From contig NZ_CP063808.1 of the NCBI RefSeq assembly GCF_018128905.1, positions 372,001-436,000 of the forward strand: DNA of 64,000 bases, written 5' to 3'. The stretch comes from Streptomyces sp. A2-16. GTDB lineage: Bacteria; Actinomycetota; Actinomycetes; Streptomycetales; Streptomycetaceae. The notes beneath the pieces are model-generated. The model did not search any database. It worked only from the letters and a program-made list of their open reading frames with translations, and was not told where the DNA came from. Position 1 is the stretch's first letter. Each line of letters starts with the position of its first letter. Position numbers and translations under genes: made by a program. Below are positions 1-8,354 of the stretch, in pieces.

Positions 1-74
1 TTGGGTTTCAGTCGATGAACCGTGCCGTCGCCATCCGTCTTCGCCGCCGGGGCGACTCCCTCGTCCACTGCCAT
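1..74 (-). CDS. N-terminus of a probable ethanolamine/amino-acid permease (partial)
   Basis: Only the first 24 codons are inside the window, reading leftward from an ATG at 74. An AAGGAGAG ribosome site sits about 8 bases upstream of that ATG. The visible peptide (MAVDEGVAPAAK, then a charged stretch) is hydrophilic, as in the cytoplasmic tails of APC-type permeases. No membrane segment is in view, so the permease call rests only on divergence from eutBC: ethanolamine permeases commonly sit beside ethanolamine ammonia-lyase genes in actinomycetes. Existence of a gene start here is fairly sure; its identity is inference. Confidence 0.45.
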   Translation of the reverse strand, partial: MAVDEGVAPAAKTDGDGTVHRLKP

Positions 75-171
75 CGGGTGGCCTCTCTCCTTGCCCGTCA
101 CTACGTACTGGACCGGAACTCTGTAGCCCGAATGAGTCGAGCAAGGGTCTCGGGCCGTTAAATGTTTGTCA

Positions 172-193
172 ACCAGACCTTTAGAAATCTGGT
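172..193. promoter_or_regulatory. Inverted repeat upstream of eutB
   Basis: ACCAGA (172-177) and TCTGGT (188-193) are exact inverted arms around a 10-base AT-richer centre. The site lies 30 bases before the chosen eutB start and about 100 bases from the divergent permease start, so it could be an operator for both. No regulator can be assigned from sequence. Confidence 0.4.
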
Positions 194-222
194 GGCAACA
201 CACGACTCGTAGCGTCCTGGGC

Positions 223-1608
223 ATGAGCTACGAGTCCGTTCTCCGCGGTCAGCGCTACCGCTTCGACACCCTCGCCCGACTGCTCGCCGCCGCGAGCCCC
301 GAGCGGTCCGGTGACCGGCTGGCCGGACTCGCGGCCGACTCGGAACGGGAGCGGGTCGCCGCGCGCTGGGCGCTCGCGGAGGTACCGCTCGCGGACTTCC
401 TCACCGAGCCGCTGATCCCGTACGAGACCGACGACGTGACCCGGCTCATCCTCGACACCCACGACCCGGCCGCGTTCGCGCCGGTGGCCGGGCTGACGGT
501 CGGCGGGTTCCGGGAGTGGCTGCTGTCGGAGCAGGCGCACGCCGTGTCGCTGGCCGCGCTGTCGCCCGGACTCACGCCCGAGATGGTGGCGGCGGTCTCC
601 AAGCTCATGGGCAACGCGGACCTGGTCGCCGTCGCCCGCAAGGTGCGGGTGGTCACCGCGTTCCGCTCGACGATCGGACTGCCGGGGCGGCTCGCCACCC
701 GCCTCCAGCCCAACCACCCCACCGACGACCCGGCGGGCGTGGCGGCGGCACTCCTGGACGGACTGCTGCTGGGCTCCGGCGACGCGGTGATCGGCATCAA
801 CCCGGCGACCGACAGCCCCAGGGCCGTACGGGACCTGCTGGAGCTGCTCGACGGGGTGATCCGGAGGTACGCGATCCCGACCCAGTCGTGCGTGCTGTGC
901 CATGTCACGACGAGCGTGGACCTGATGGAGCGCGGCGCCCCCGTCGACCTGGTCTTCCAGTCCATCGCGGGGACCCAGGCGGCCAACGCGTCCTTCGGGG
1001 TGACGCTGGGGCTGCTGGACGAGGCGTACGAGGCCGCGTCGAAGCTGGAGCGCGGCACCGTCGGCCGGAACGTCATGTACTTCGAGACCGGTCAGGGCAG
1101 CGCCCTGTCGGCGGACGCCCACCACGGGGTGGACCAGCAGACGGTGGAGGCACGGGCGTACGCGGTCGCGCGGCGCTACGACCCGCTGCTGGTCAACACC
1201 GTCGTCGGCTTCATCGGCCCCGAGTACCTCTACGACGGCCGGCAGATCCTGCGCGCCGCCCTCGAGGACCACTTCTGCGGCAAGCTGCTCGGACTGCCGA
1301 TGGGTCTGGACATCTGCTACACCAACCACGCCGACGCGGACGACGACGACATCGCGACGATGCTGACGATGCTCGGCGTGGCCGGGGCGTCCTTCGTGAT
1401 CTGCACCCCGGGCGGCGACGACATCATGCTCAACTACCAGTCCGCCTCGTACCACGACGCGTTGTACCTGCGGGAGGTGCTGGGCCTGCGCCCGGCACCG
1501 GAGTTCGAGGCGTGGCTCGCCTCGATCGGGCTGCTGGACGAGCGGGGCGCGATCCGCGAGGTCGGCGCGCACCCGCTGACGGAGATCGGAAGGGAACTGG
1601 CGGCATGA
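223..1608 (+). CDS. eutB: Ethanolamine ammonia-lyase, large (catalytic) subunit
   Basis: The 461-residue product matches EutB in length and in characteristic stretches: IPYETDDVTRLILD near the N-terminus, IGINPATDSP in the middle, and GLPMGLDICYTNHADADDDD towards the C-terminus. With EutC it forms the adenosylcobalamin-dependent lyase that splits ethanolamine into acetaldehyde and ammonia in the cytosol. The ATG at 223 was preferred to a TTG at 166 because EutB homology begins at the YRFD segment just after it; no clear Shine-Dalgarno precedes 223, so translation may be leaderless or weak. It overlaps eutC by four bases (ATGA), indicating coupling. Confidence 0.95.
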   Translation: MSYESVLRGQRYRFDTLARLLAAASPERSGDRLAGLAADSERERVAARWALAEVPLADFLTEPLIPYETDDVTRLILDTHDPAAFAPVAGLTVGGFREWLLSEQAHAVSLAALSPGLTPEMVAAVSKLMGNADLVAVARKVRVVTAFRSTIGLPGRLATRLQPNHPTDDPAGVAAALLDGLLLGSGDAVIGINPATDSPRAVRDLLELLDGVIRRYAIPTQSCVLCHVTTSVDLMERGAPVDLVFQSIAGTQAANASFGVTLGLLDEAYEAASKLERGTVGRNVMYFETGQGSALSADAHHGVDQQTVEARAYAVARRYDPLLVNTVVGFIGPEYLYDGRQILRAALEDHFCGKLLGLPMGLDICYTNHADADDDDIATMLTMLGVAGASFVICTPGGDDIMLNYQSASYHDALYLREVLGLRPAPEFEAWLASIGLLDERGAIREVGAHPLTEIGRELAA

Positions 1609-2357
1609 GCGAAGTGACCCTGCAGACAAGCGAGTTGTGGGCGGCGCTGCGGCACCGCACCCAGGCCAGGATCGGCCTCGGCCGGGCCGGTTCCGCCCTG
1701 CCCACCCGCCACCGCCTCGAACTCCAGGCCGCCCACGCGGCGGCCCGGGACGCGGTGCACTCGCCGTTCGAGCCGGGCGCCGTCGCGGCGGGACTGGCCG
1801 GGATGCCGACGGTACGGGTGCGCAGCGCGGCTCCCGACCGGACGACGTATCTCCAGCGACCGGACCTGGGCCGCCGTCTGGACCGGACGGACCGCGCCCA
1901 CCTCCCGGTGGGGGAGTGGGACGTGGTCTTCGTGATCGCCGACGGGCTCTCCAGCCGGGCGGTGCACGCACACGCGGCGGCGGTCGTCCACGAGACGGCG
2001 GCCCGTCTGGACTCCTGGCACATCGCCCCGGTCGTCCTCGCGGAACAGGCTCGCGTGGCCCTCGGCGACGACGTCGCCCACGCGATGGGCGCCACGACAG
2101 TCGTCGTCCTGATCGGCGAACGCCCCGGCATGTCGGCGGCGGACTCCCTCGGCGCGTATCTGACGTACCGGCCGGTCCCGGGCGTGACGACGGACGCCGG
2201 CCGCAACTGCCTGTCCAACATCAGGCCGCCGCTGGGGCTGTCGTACGAGGGGGCGGCGGAGAAGCTGGCCGGGCTGATGGAGAGGGCACGGCGGTCGGGG
2301 GTGACGGGGGTGGGGCTGAAGGACGAGAGCGGCTGCGGAGAGGTGACGGAGGCATGA
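1605..2357 (+). CDS. eutC: Ethanolamine ammonia-lyase, small subunit
   Basis: The 250-residue EutC homologue contributes to cobalamin binding in the EutBC lyase. Recognisable family stretches are ARIGLGRAGSALPTRHRLE near the N-terminus, then VVFVIADGLSSRAVHAHA, VLIGERPGMSAADSLGAYLT and NCLSNIRPPLG towards the C-terminus. The ATG overlaps the eutB stop as ATGA, so the two subunits are translationally coupled. The reading frame ends at 2357, followed by a non-coding stretch rich in GC repeats. No microcompartment (eutKLMN-type) genes are in view, which fits the simple actinomycete ethanolamine locus. Confidence 0.95.
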   Translation: MSEVTLQTSELWAALRHRTQARIGLGRAGSALPTRHRLELQAAHAAARDAVHSPFEPGAVAAGLAGMPTVRVRSAAPDRTTYLQRPDLGRRLDRTDRAHLPVGEWDVVFVIADGLSSRAVHAHAAAVVHETAARLDSWHIAPVVLAEQARVALGDDVAHAMGATTVVVLIGERPGMSAADSLGAYLTYRPVPGVTTDAGRNCLSNIRPPLGLSYEGAAEKLAGLMERARRSGVTGVGLKDESGCGEVTEA

Positions 2358-2421
2358 CCGAGACCTGACACCCTCGGACGGCCTCGGACACCTTCACCAC
2401 ACAGGCGACGCCCCGCCGACA

Positions 2422-2630
2422 ATGCCCGCCGCGCCCAGACATCGCCGTCGACAACGATGCCCGCCGCGCCCAGGCACCCCCTCGGCGGCGCGCCACCTCA
2501 CCGGCCCGGAGTCGCCCCCGCACGGCCCGGAGTCGTCCCCGCACGGCCCGGAGTCGTCCCCGCACGGCCCGGAGACGCCCCCGCACGGGCCCGGAGTCGC
2601 CCCCTCACGGGCCCGGAGTCGCCCCCACAC
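2422..2630. repeat. GC-rich tandem repeats between eutC and a convergent gene
   Basis: Two parts are seen. A 17-base direct repeat (ATGCCCGCCGCGCCCAG) occurs at 2422 and 2457. From about 2498 to 2630 there are six imperfect 21-22 base units built on CACGGCCCGGAGTCG followed by a C-run. Reading frames through both exist only as GC-bias artefacts. The block fills most of the 294 bases between the eutC stop and the end of the convergent kinase-like gene; I see no gene in it. Confidence 0.8.
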
Positions 2631-2651
2631 CACCCTGGCGACGAACCCCCC

Positions 2652-3536
2652 TCACCGCCCCGGCAACACCAACCCCAGCGCCCCCTCCCGCACGGTCCAG
2701 GTCCGCCTCCGTACCGGGCCCGCGACCCCCGCGTCCGCCCGGTAGCGGAAGTCCGCGCCGGTGACGGTCACCGTCCTGCCGGTGGCCAGCAGCGGGGAGG
2801 CCTCCGCCCCCACCGACAGCGGGCGCACCTCCACCGAGGCGAGCCCGGTGCCGGAGCCCGGTGTCACCGAGACCGCCTCCAGGGGCTGGTCCAGGTCCAC
2901 CAGGGTCACCCCGTCGACCTCCACCCGCAGCCGCGAGGGCCCGGCGACGGCGGGCGCGGCGTCCCGCGCGGGACGAGCCGGCACCAGGGTCCGTACGAGG
3001 GACTGGCAGGTCCGCAGCCAGGGCCGCGCCGCCTCCGCCTGCTGGGTCCGCAGCCACGGCCGCGCGGCCTCCCCCGGCTCCTCCCGCGCCACCAGGGCAG
3101 GGATCCGCAGTGCTCCGAGGACCACCCCGTCGCTGTCGTCCACCAGCATGTCCAGCCGCCGCTCGGCCCCGTCCAGGACCGCCCGGGCGGCGGCCACCGC
3201 GCCCGTGGGGACTCCGAGCGAGTGGGCGACGCCCAGGACCGCGCCCACCGGCACCACCGACAGCACGCATTCGGCCAGCGCCCGCTGCCGGTGCAGCAGT
3301 ACCACCGCCCGCATCAGCGCACGGTCGTCACCGACCACCACCGGGCGCCGCGAGCCGCGCCGGGCCAGCGCCCGAGCGAACTCCTCGGGCCCCTCCGGCA
3401 GACACACCTTCGTCGCCGCACCCGCGCTGAGCACGTCTTTCACGATCCGTACGGACTCGCCGTCCGTCTGCCGGGCGACCGGGTCGATCACCACCAGCAG
3501 GTGATCGGAAGTCGCGGAAGTCGCCACCTCGGCCAT
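2652..3536 (-). CDS. Diacylglycerol/lipid kinase family protein
   Basis: The 294-residue protein starts at ATG 3536 behind GAGGAAGC; longer in-frame extensions have no ribosome site. The N-terminus [16 protein letters not shown] resembles the DAGK catalytic-domain start (VNPxxG), and [20 protein letters not shown] corresponds to the GGDGT nucleotide-binding region, but with GDD in place of [22 protein letters not shown] matches the later P.GT.N..A conserved block. Actinobacterial relatives sit next to purA, as here, with divergent transcription. A short internal duplication (EAARPWLRT occurs twice within 15 residues) is visible. The altered GGDGT makes true kinase activity uncertain. Confidence 0.75.
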   Translation of the reverse strand: MAEVATSATSDHLLVVIDPVARQTDGESVRIVKDVLSAGAATKVCLPEGPEEFARALARRGSRRPVVVGDDRALMRAVVLLHRQRALAECVLSVVPVGAVLGVAHSLGVPTGAVAAARAVLDGAERRLDMLVDDSDGVVLGALRIPALVAREEPGEAARPWLRTQQAEAARPWLRTCQSLVRTLVPARPARDAAPAVAGPSRLRVEVDGVTLVDLDQPLEAVSVTPGSGTGLASVEVRPLSVGAEASPLLATGRTVTVTGADFRYRADAGVAGPVRRRTWTVREGALGLVLPGR

Positions 3537-3569
3537 GCCTCGCTTCCTCGGGTAGCATCTTTGTGCAAG

Positions 3570-3597
3570 AGCCCCTTGCGCTATTGCGCCAGGGGCT
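3570..3597. promoter_or_regulatory. Hairpin in the kinase-like/purA divergent region
   Basis: AGCCCCTTGCGC and GCGCCAGGGGCT form a 12-base-pair stem with one mismatch and a TATT loop. It lies 34 bases from the kinase-like start and about 128 bases upstream of purA, with no T-run on either side, so it is more likely a leader or operator structure than a terminator. Confidence 0.45.
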
Positions 3598-3724
3598 TCG
3601 TCTATTCCGGGGCATCCGGGTCCGACGGGCAGCGGCCGACGACGGCCGTGGTGCACGCGACGGAGGAACCGTACGCGTACGCCCCCGACCTTGGACATGC
3701 CCCGCCCGGAAGGGGTGTACGCGC

Positions 3725-5008
3725 GTGCCCGCACTTGTGCTGCTCGGTGCTCAGTGGGGTGACGAAGGCAAGGGAAAGGCGACCGACCTGCTCGGTGGCT
3801 CGGTGGACTATGTGGTGCGCTACCAGGGCGGCAACAACGCCGGCCACACGGTAGTCGTGGGCGATCAGAAGTACGCCCTCCACCTCCTCCCTTCCGGAAT
3901 CCTGTCTCCGGGGTGCACCCCGGTCATCGGCAACGGTGTCGTCGTCGATCCGTCGGTCCTGTTCTCCGAGCTGAACGGACTGAACGACCGCGGCGTCGAC
4001 ACCTCCAAGCTCCTGATCAGCGGTAACGCCCACATCATCACGCCGTACAACGTCACCGTGGACAAGGTGACGGAACGCTTCCTCGGAAAGCGCAAGATCG
4101 GCACCACCGGTCGCGGCATCGGCCCCACCTACGCCGACAAGATCAACCGCGTGGGCATCCGCATCCAGGACCTGTACGACGAGTCGATCCTGACCCAGAA
4201 GGTCGAGGCGGCCCTCGACGGCAAGAACCAGCTCCTGACCAAGGTCTTCAACCGCCGGGCCATCGAGGTGGGCCAGGTCGTCGAGGAGCTGCTGAGCTAC
4301 GCGGACCGGCTGAAGCCGTACGTCGCCGACACGGTCCTGGTGCTCAACCAGGCCCTGGAGCAGGACAAGGTCGTCCTGTTCGAGGGCGGCCAGGGCACGC
4401 TCCTGGACATCGACCACGGCACGTACCCCTTCGTCACCTCGTCGAACCCGACCGCGGGCGGCGCCTGCACCGGCGCCGGCGTGGGCCCGACGAAGATCAG
4501 CCGGGTCATCGGCATCCTCAAGGCCTACACGACCCGGGTGGGCTCGGGCCCCTTCCCCACGGAGCTCTTCGACGAGGACGGCGAGGCGCTGCGCCGCATC
4601 GGCGGTGAGCGGGGTGTCACCACCGGCCGTGACCGTCGCTGCGGCTGGTTCGACGCGGTGATCGCCCGGTACGCGACCCGCGTCAACGGCCTCACCGACT
4701 TCTTCCTCACCAAGCTCGACGTGCTCACCGGCTGGGAGCAGATCCCGGTCTGTGTCGCGTACGAGATCGACGGCGAGCGGGTCGAGGAGCTCCCCTACTC
4801 GCAGACGGACTTCCACCACGCGAAGCCGGTCTACGAGTACCTGCCGGGCTGGAGCGAGGACATCACGAAGGCCAAGACCTTCGCCGACCTCCCGAAGAAC
4901 GCCCAGGACTACGTGAAGGCGCTGGAGGAGATGTCCGGCGCCCCGATCTCCGCGATCGGCGTGGGCCCGGGCCGGGACGAGACGATCGAGATCAACTCGT
5001 TCCTGTAA
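3725..5008 (+). CDS. purA: Adenylosuccinate synthetase
   Basis: This 427-residue enzyme joins IMP and aspartate using GTP in the first committed step from IMP to AMP. The phosphate loop WGDEGKGK (residues 11-18, including catalytic Asp13) and GGNNAGHT (His41) are intact, as are [14 protein letters not shown] and the [15 protein letters not shown] loop near the C-terminal third. GTG 3725 is the start: it is preceded by GGAAGGGG and gives the standard actinobacterial length. A leader of more than 100 bases separates it from the divergent kinase-like gene. A strong hairpin terminator follows. Confidence 0.98.
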   Translation: MPALVLLGAQWGDEGKGKATDLLGGSVDYVVRYQGGNNAGHTVVVGDQKYALHLLPSGILSPGCTPVIGNGVVVDPSVLFSELNGLNDRGVDTSKLLISGNAHIITPYNVTVDKVTERFLGKRKIGTTGRGIGPTYADKINRVGIRIQDLYDESILTQKVEAALDGKNQLLTKVFNRRAIEVGQVVEELLSYADRLKPYVADTVLVLNQALEQDKVVLFEGGQGTLLDIDHGTYPFVTSSNPTAGGACTGAGVGPTKISRVIGILKAYTTRVGSGPFPTELFDEDGEALRRIGGERGVTTGRDRRCGWFDAVIARYATRVNGLTDFFLTKLDVLTGWEQIPVCVAYEIDGERVEELPYSQTDFHHAKPVYEYLPGWSEDITKAKTFADLPKNAQDYVKALEEMSGAPISAIGVGPGRDETIEINSFL

Positions 5009-5030
5009 ATCCCTTTTGTTCGACAGTCGT

Positions 5031-5062
5031 TGGGCCGGTCATGGACTTCCTTGACCGGCCCA
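5031..5062 (+). terminator. purA terminator
   Basis: TGGGCCGGTCA (5031-5041) pairs perfectly with TGACCGGCCCA (5052-5062) over an 11-base-pair stem with a 10-base loop, 23 bases after the purA stop. There is no long T-tract, as is usual in Streptomyces. Confidence 0.85.
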
Positions 5063-5100
5063 TGGCTTGCTCCTGGTTCCGTGGGCGACCGGCGGGACGC

Positions 5101-5120
5101 AACTATCTACGCGGGTAGTT
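5101..5120. promoter_or_regulatory. Overlapping small dyads before the nucleotidase gene
   Basis: AACTA (5101-5105) and TAGTT (5116-5120) are inverted arms, and CTAC-GCGG-GTAG (5107-5118) is a second dyad offset by two bases. They lie 38 bases before the start codon, where an operator or a promoter would be expected. No known consensus is matched with confidence. Confidence 0.3.
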
Positions 5121-5157
5121 CCGTCCCTCCGCCCTCTCCAGCTCCCAGGAGTCCCCC

Positions 5158-6966
5158 ATGCCCGTCAGTCCCATGAACCGCCGTGCGTTCGTGAAGAAGT
5201 CGGCCGTCACCGGAGCGGCCGTCGCCGCCGCGGGCACCGTGGCCGCCGCGCCCGCGCAGGCTGCCGAGCACAAGCCCGCGAAGGCGCCGAGGACCTGGTC
5301 GTTCTCCATCCTCGGCACCACCGACCTGCACAGCCATGTCTTCGACTGGGACTACTACCTCGACAAGGCCTACTCCGACAGCAAGGGCAACTCCGTGGGT
5401 GTCGCCCGCGTCGCCACGCTCATCAAGCAGCAGCGCGCGGCCAAGGGCGAGGAGCACGTGCTGCTCGTCGACGCCGGCGACATCATCCAGGGCACCTCAC
5501 TGGCGTACTACTTCGCGCGCGTGCAGCCGATCACCGACAAGGGCGCGCCGAAGCACCCGATGGCCGTCGCCATGAACCACATGCGCTACGACGCCGCCGC
5601 CCTCGGCAACCACGAGTTCAACTACGGCATCGAGGTGCTCAGGAAGTTCGAGAGCCAGTGTCGCTTCCCGCTGCTGGGCGCCAACGCGCTCGACGCGAAG
5701 ACCCTGAAGCCCGCCTTCCAGCCGTACACCGTGAAGCGGATCTGCGTGCCGGGCGCCCCCGACATCAAGGTCGGCATCCTCGGCCTCACCAACCCCGGCA
5801 TCGCCCTGTGGGACAAGGACAACGTCAGCGGGAAGATGGTCTTCCCCGGCCTGGTCGAGCAGGCGAAGAAGTACGTGCCCCGGCTGCGCGCGCTCGGCTG
5901 TGACGTCGTCTTCCTGACCGACCACTCCGGCCTGGACGGCTCCTCCTCGTACGGCGACGAGCTGCCGTACGTCGAGAACGCCTCCAACCTCGTCGCCCAG
6001 CAGGTCCCGGGCATCGACGCGATCCTGGTCGGGCACACCCACATCGAGGTGCCCTCGTACACGGTGAAGAACGACGAGACCGGCGAGGACGTCCTGCTGT
6101 CCGAGCCGTACTGCTGGGGCTACCGGCTCAGCGTCTTCGACTTCGAGCTGGAACTCGTGCGCGGGCAGTGGAAGGTCACCAAGAAGACCGCCCAGACCCT
6201 CAACCCCAACACGGTCGACGAGGACCCGGAGATCAAAAAGCTCCTGGAGGCCGACCACGAGCTGGTCGTGAAGTACGTCAACACGGCCGTCGGCACCTGC
6301 ACCGAGGACCTCTCCGCGGCGGACTCCTGCTGGAAGGACGTCCCCATCATGGACTTCATCCACCAGGTCCAGATGGACACCGTCAAGGCGGGACTCTCCG
6401 CCTCCGACGCCGCCCTCCCGCTCATCTCCGTCGCCGCGCCCTTCTCCCGCACCGCCGACATCCCCGCGGGCAGCGTCACCATCAAGGACATCGCCGGGCT
6501 CTACATCTACGACAACACCCTCTACGGCAAGAAGCTCACCGGCGCCCAGCTCAAGGACTACCTGGAGTACGCGGCCAAGTACTACTACCAGGTCCCGGCG
6601 GGCACGAAGGTCGACACCGCGACCCTGACCAACGCCAACAGCTTCTGGGACTACATGTACGACACCGCTGCGGGCGTCTCGTACGACATCGACATCGCGG
6701 CGGCCGAGGGCTCCCGCATCAAGAACCTGTCCTACAACGGGACTTCGGTCACCGACGACCAGGTCTTCGTCGTCGCCGTCAACAACTACCGGGCCAACGG
6801 CGGCTCCGGCTACCCGCACATCGCCGCCGCCGACATCGCCTACAGCTCCACCAACGAGATCCGCCAGCTGATGATCGACTACGTGACCTCGAAGGGCGCC
6901 CTGGACCCGAAGGACTTCGCCGTCACCAACTGGAGGCTGACGCAGAGCGGGACGCCGGTCTTCTGA
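5158..6966 (+). CDS. Tat-exported bifunctional metallophosphatase/5'-nucleotidase
   Basis: The 602-residue protein begins at ATG 5158 behind AGGAG. A twin-arginine signal (NRRAFVKKSAV, then an Ala-rich h-region ending AQA) directs export of the folded protein. The metallophosphoesterase core shows GTTDLHSH, VDAGD, GNHEFNYG and GHTHIEVPS metal ligands. The C-terminal half has the 5'-nucleotidase substrate domain (VAVNNYRANGGSGYP). Likely substrates are extracellular nucleotides or 2',3'-cyclic nucleotides, releasing phosphate and nucleosides. It stands alone between the purA terminator and a convergent secreted-protein operon. Confidence 0.92.
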   Translation: MPVSPMNRRAFVKKSAVTGAAVAAAGTVAAAPAQAAEHKPAKAPRTWSFSILGTTDLHSHVFDWDYYLDKAYSDSKGNSVGVARVATLIKQQRAAKGEEHVLLVDAGDIIQGTSLAYYFARVQPITDKGAPKHPMAVAMNHMRYDAAALGNHEFNYGIEVLRKFESQCRFPLLGANALDAKTLKPAFQPYTVKRICVPGAPDIKVGILGLTNPGIALWDKDNVSGKMVFPGLVEQAKKYVPRLRALGCDVVFLTDHSGLDGSSSYGDELPYVENASNLVAQQVPGIDAILVGHTHIEVPSYTVKNDETGEDVLLSEPYCWGYRLSVFDFELELVRGQWKVTKKTAQTLNPNTVDEDPEIKKLLEADHELVVKYVNTAVGTCTEDLSAADSCWKDVPIMDFIHQVQMDTVKAGLSASDAALPLISVAAPFSRTADIPAGSVTIKDIAGLYIYDNTLYGKKLTGAQLKDYLEYAAKYYYQVPAGTKVDTATLTNANSFWDYMYDTAAGVSYDIDIAAAEGSRIKNLSYNGTSVTDDQVFVVAVNNYRANGGSGYPHIAAADIAYSSTNEIRQLMIDYVTSKGALDPKDFAVTNWRLTQSGTPVF

Positions 6967-6999
6967 CCGGAGTCCCGCCCCGCTCGGGCGTCCGGCGTC

Positions 7000-7371
7000 T
7001 CAGCAGCCGGTCGCCCAGATGTGGGAGTCACCGCGGTCGTTGGCCACGCCGTTGTAGCCGGCCTCCTGGCCGGGCGCGAGACAGATCGTCATCGGGCCGA
7101 GCTGGTTGGCGGAGGCGTACACCTTGACGTGGTCCTTGATGCCGGGGCCCGAGATGCCGTGGTTGGCCCAGGAGGAGTCCTGGTCGGCGATGTTGCCCTC
7201 CCACCAGCCGTCGTCGCCGGTCCACTCGATCTTCTGGCCCTGGTAGTTGGCGTCCGTCCACGCGCAGAAGTTCCCGCTGCCGCAGGCCGCCGCCTGGGCC
7301 GAGGCCGAGGTGGCGAGGACGGCTCCGGTGGCGAGCAGTCCGGCGGACAGGACGGCGATGAAGCGCTTCAC
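7000..7371 (-). CDS. Secreted peptidase inhibitor I36-family protein
   Basis: The 123-residue product starts at GTG 7371, overlapping the upstream lipoprotein stop (GTGA). A signal peptide (basic VKRF, hydrophobic core, cut after AQA) leads to a mature domain beginning ACGSGNFCAWTDANYQGQ, with WEGNIADQDSSWANHG and a terminal Cys. Four cysteines and this motif order match the I36 family (Streptomyces metalloproteinase-inhibitor-like, beta-gamma-crystallin fold). It is the last gene of a three-gene minus-strand operon in which the first protein has a related fold. Confidence 0.8.
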   Translation of the reverse strand: MKRFIAVLSAGLLATGAVLATSASAQAAACGSGNFCAWTDANYQGQKIEWTGDDGWWEGNIADQDSSWANHGISGPGIKDHVKVYASANQLGPMTICLAPGQEAGYNGVANDRGDSHIWATGC

Positions 7372-7859
7372 TGGTTTCCCTTCGGGGTGGTGCCGCCGCC
7401 CTCCAGCAGGGCGGTCGCTGTGGTGAGGGCGCGGGCGCGCAGCCGCCGCCACTCCGCGATCTCCGCGCGGTGCGCGGCACGGACCTCGGAGAGCGGGCGG
7501 CCGGTCCTGGCGGCCTCGGGGGTGAGGTTGTTGACGACGACCGAGGTACGGAACCAGCGGTCCTGGTCGCCGTAGAGCCGCTGTTGGGCCGCCGCGAGGC
7601 AGCCGTCGGTGTGGGTGCGGACGACATAGCCGCTGGGCAGTCGGAGCGACAGCTCCGCCTTGCCCGTGCCGAACAGCGCGTCGGACACGCGCTGTTCGCC
7701 CGACCGCGGGGTGAGGCCCCGCCGGGTCAGGCAGTCGTCGGTGAGTGCGCGGGTGGCGGCCTTGATGACATCGTCGGGCGGGGGCGCCGGGCGGGCCGTG
7801 CAGGCGGATCCGGCGAGCAGGATGAGGACGGCCAGGGCCGTCGCCGTACGGGCACGCAT
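7368..7859 (-). CDS. Putative lipoprotein
   Basis: The 163-residue product has a short basic start, a hydrophobic stretch and the lipobox LAGSAC, so Cys20 should be lipidated and the protein anchored outside the membrane. The remainder is helical and charged (ALTDDCLTRRGL, then a long arginine-rich C-terminal helix), with no domain I recognise. It lies 6 bases downstream of one I36-like gene and overlaps the next by four bases. The operon suggests a joint role at the cell surface, but none is known to me. Confidence 0.7.
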   Translation of the reverse strand: MRARTATALAVLILLAGSACTARPAPPPDDVIKAATRALTDDCLTRRGLTPRSGEQRVSDALFGTGKAELSLRLPSGYVVRTHTDGCLAAAQQRLYGDQDRWFRTSVVVNNLTPEAARTGRPLSEVRAAHRAEIAEWRRLRARALTTATALLEGGGTTPKGNQ

Positions 7860-7865
7860 GGACGG

Positions 7866-8231
7866 TCAGCCGGCCGCGCAGCCCATGGTGGTGTCGCTGA
7901 CCCCGTCGAACTTCGTGGCCCAGCCCCAGTTGTCGGAGTAGTCGTCGGGCCGGATCGCCCGGTACACACAGGCGCCGCCGCCCTGGAAGCTGATCGCGTA
8001 CACGGTCACGGACGCGTGCGAGTCGAAGGAGTACGCGTGCCGCTTCACCCGCGGCTCCGCCTCCCTGTACCCCGGCGGCGCGTAGTCCCAGGCGCCGCCC
8101 GGCCCCATCTGCCCCGGCTCGGCCCAGAAGTAGACGTGCCCCGGCGGCACGGCAGCGGCGGCGTGGGCGGGCGGGGCGGCGAGCGGGAGGAGGGCGGCGA
8201 GCAGCACGGACGTGATCAAGGCAGGGCGCAT
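7866..8231 (-). CDS. Small secreted protein, I36/crystallin-like
   Basis: The 121-residue protein starts at ATG 8231 (MRPALITS); an upstream in-frame ATG at 8276 would add a non-signal extension. A signal peptide ends near AHA. The mature part is rich in aromatic residues and glycine (GHVYFWAEPGQMGPGG, YSDNWGWATKFDGVSD) and has two Cys, one close to the C-terminus, resembling I36/beta-gamma-crystallin-type secreted proteins. It is first in the operon with the lipoprotein and the clear I36 protein. Divergent from an ECF sigma gene 124 bases away, which may control it. Confidence 0.6.
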   Translation of the reverse strand: MRPALITSVLLAALLPLAAPPAHAAAAVPPGHVYFWAEPGQMGPGGAWDYAPPGYREAEPRVKRHAYSFDSHASVTVYAISFQGGGACVYRAIRPDDYSDNWGWATKFDGVSDTTMGCAAG

Positions 8232-8242
8232 GCGCGCTGCAT

Positions 8243-8279
8243 GCCCACCGGTTTGTGGGCGTATGCGGGCGTTCACCCG
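8243..8279. promoter_or_regulatory. Two adjacent dyads in the sigma/inhibitor divergent region
   Basis: GCCCAC-N6-GTGGGC (8243-8260) and CGGG-N6-CCCG (8266-8279) lie just upstream of the minus-strand operon and about 80 bases before the divergent ECF sigma gene. A weak TGGATC-N17-TAGGGT promoter (8285-8313) could serve the sigma gene. They are candidate control sites only. Confidence 0.3.
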
Positions 8280-8354
8280 TTCAGTGGATCATCGTCGGCC
8301 GGTGCTCTAGGGTGCGTCGGGATGTTCGGGGGAGCAGGGGGAGGGGTGGACGCC

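Noticed and set aside
516..2357. Long frame covering eutB in another frame and continuing into eutC
   Set aside because: Its first two thirds are a GC-bias shadow of eutB; only the eutC part from 1605 is real.
2457..3854. Long plus-strand frame through repeats and antisense to the kinase-like gene
   Set aside because: Low-complexity Pro/Arg translation, no start signal, and opposite to a recognisable protein.
8266..8285. GTTCACCCGTTCA resembling a PHO box before the secreted-protein operon
   Set aside because: The GTTCA units are 8 bases apart, not the 11-base spacing of PhoP sites, and the second unit is degenerate.
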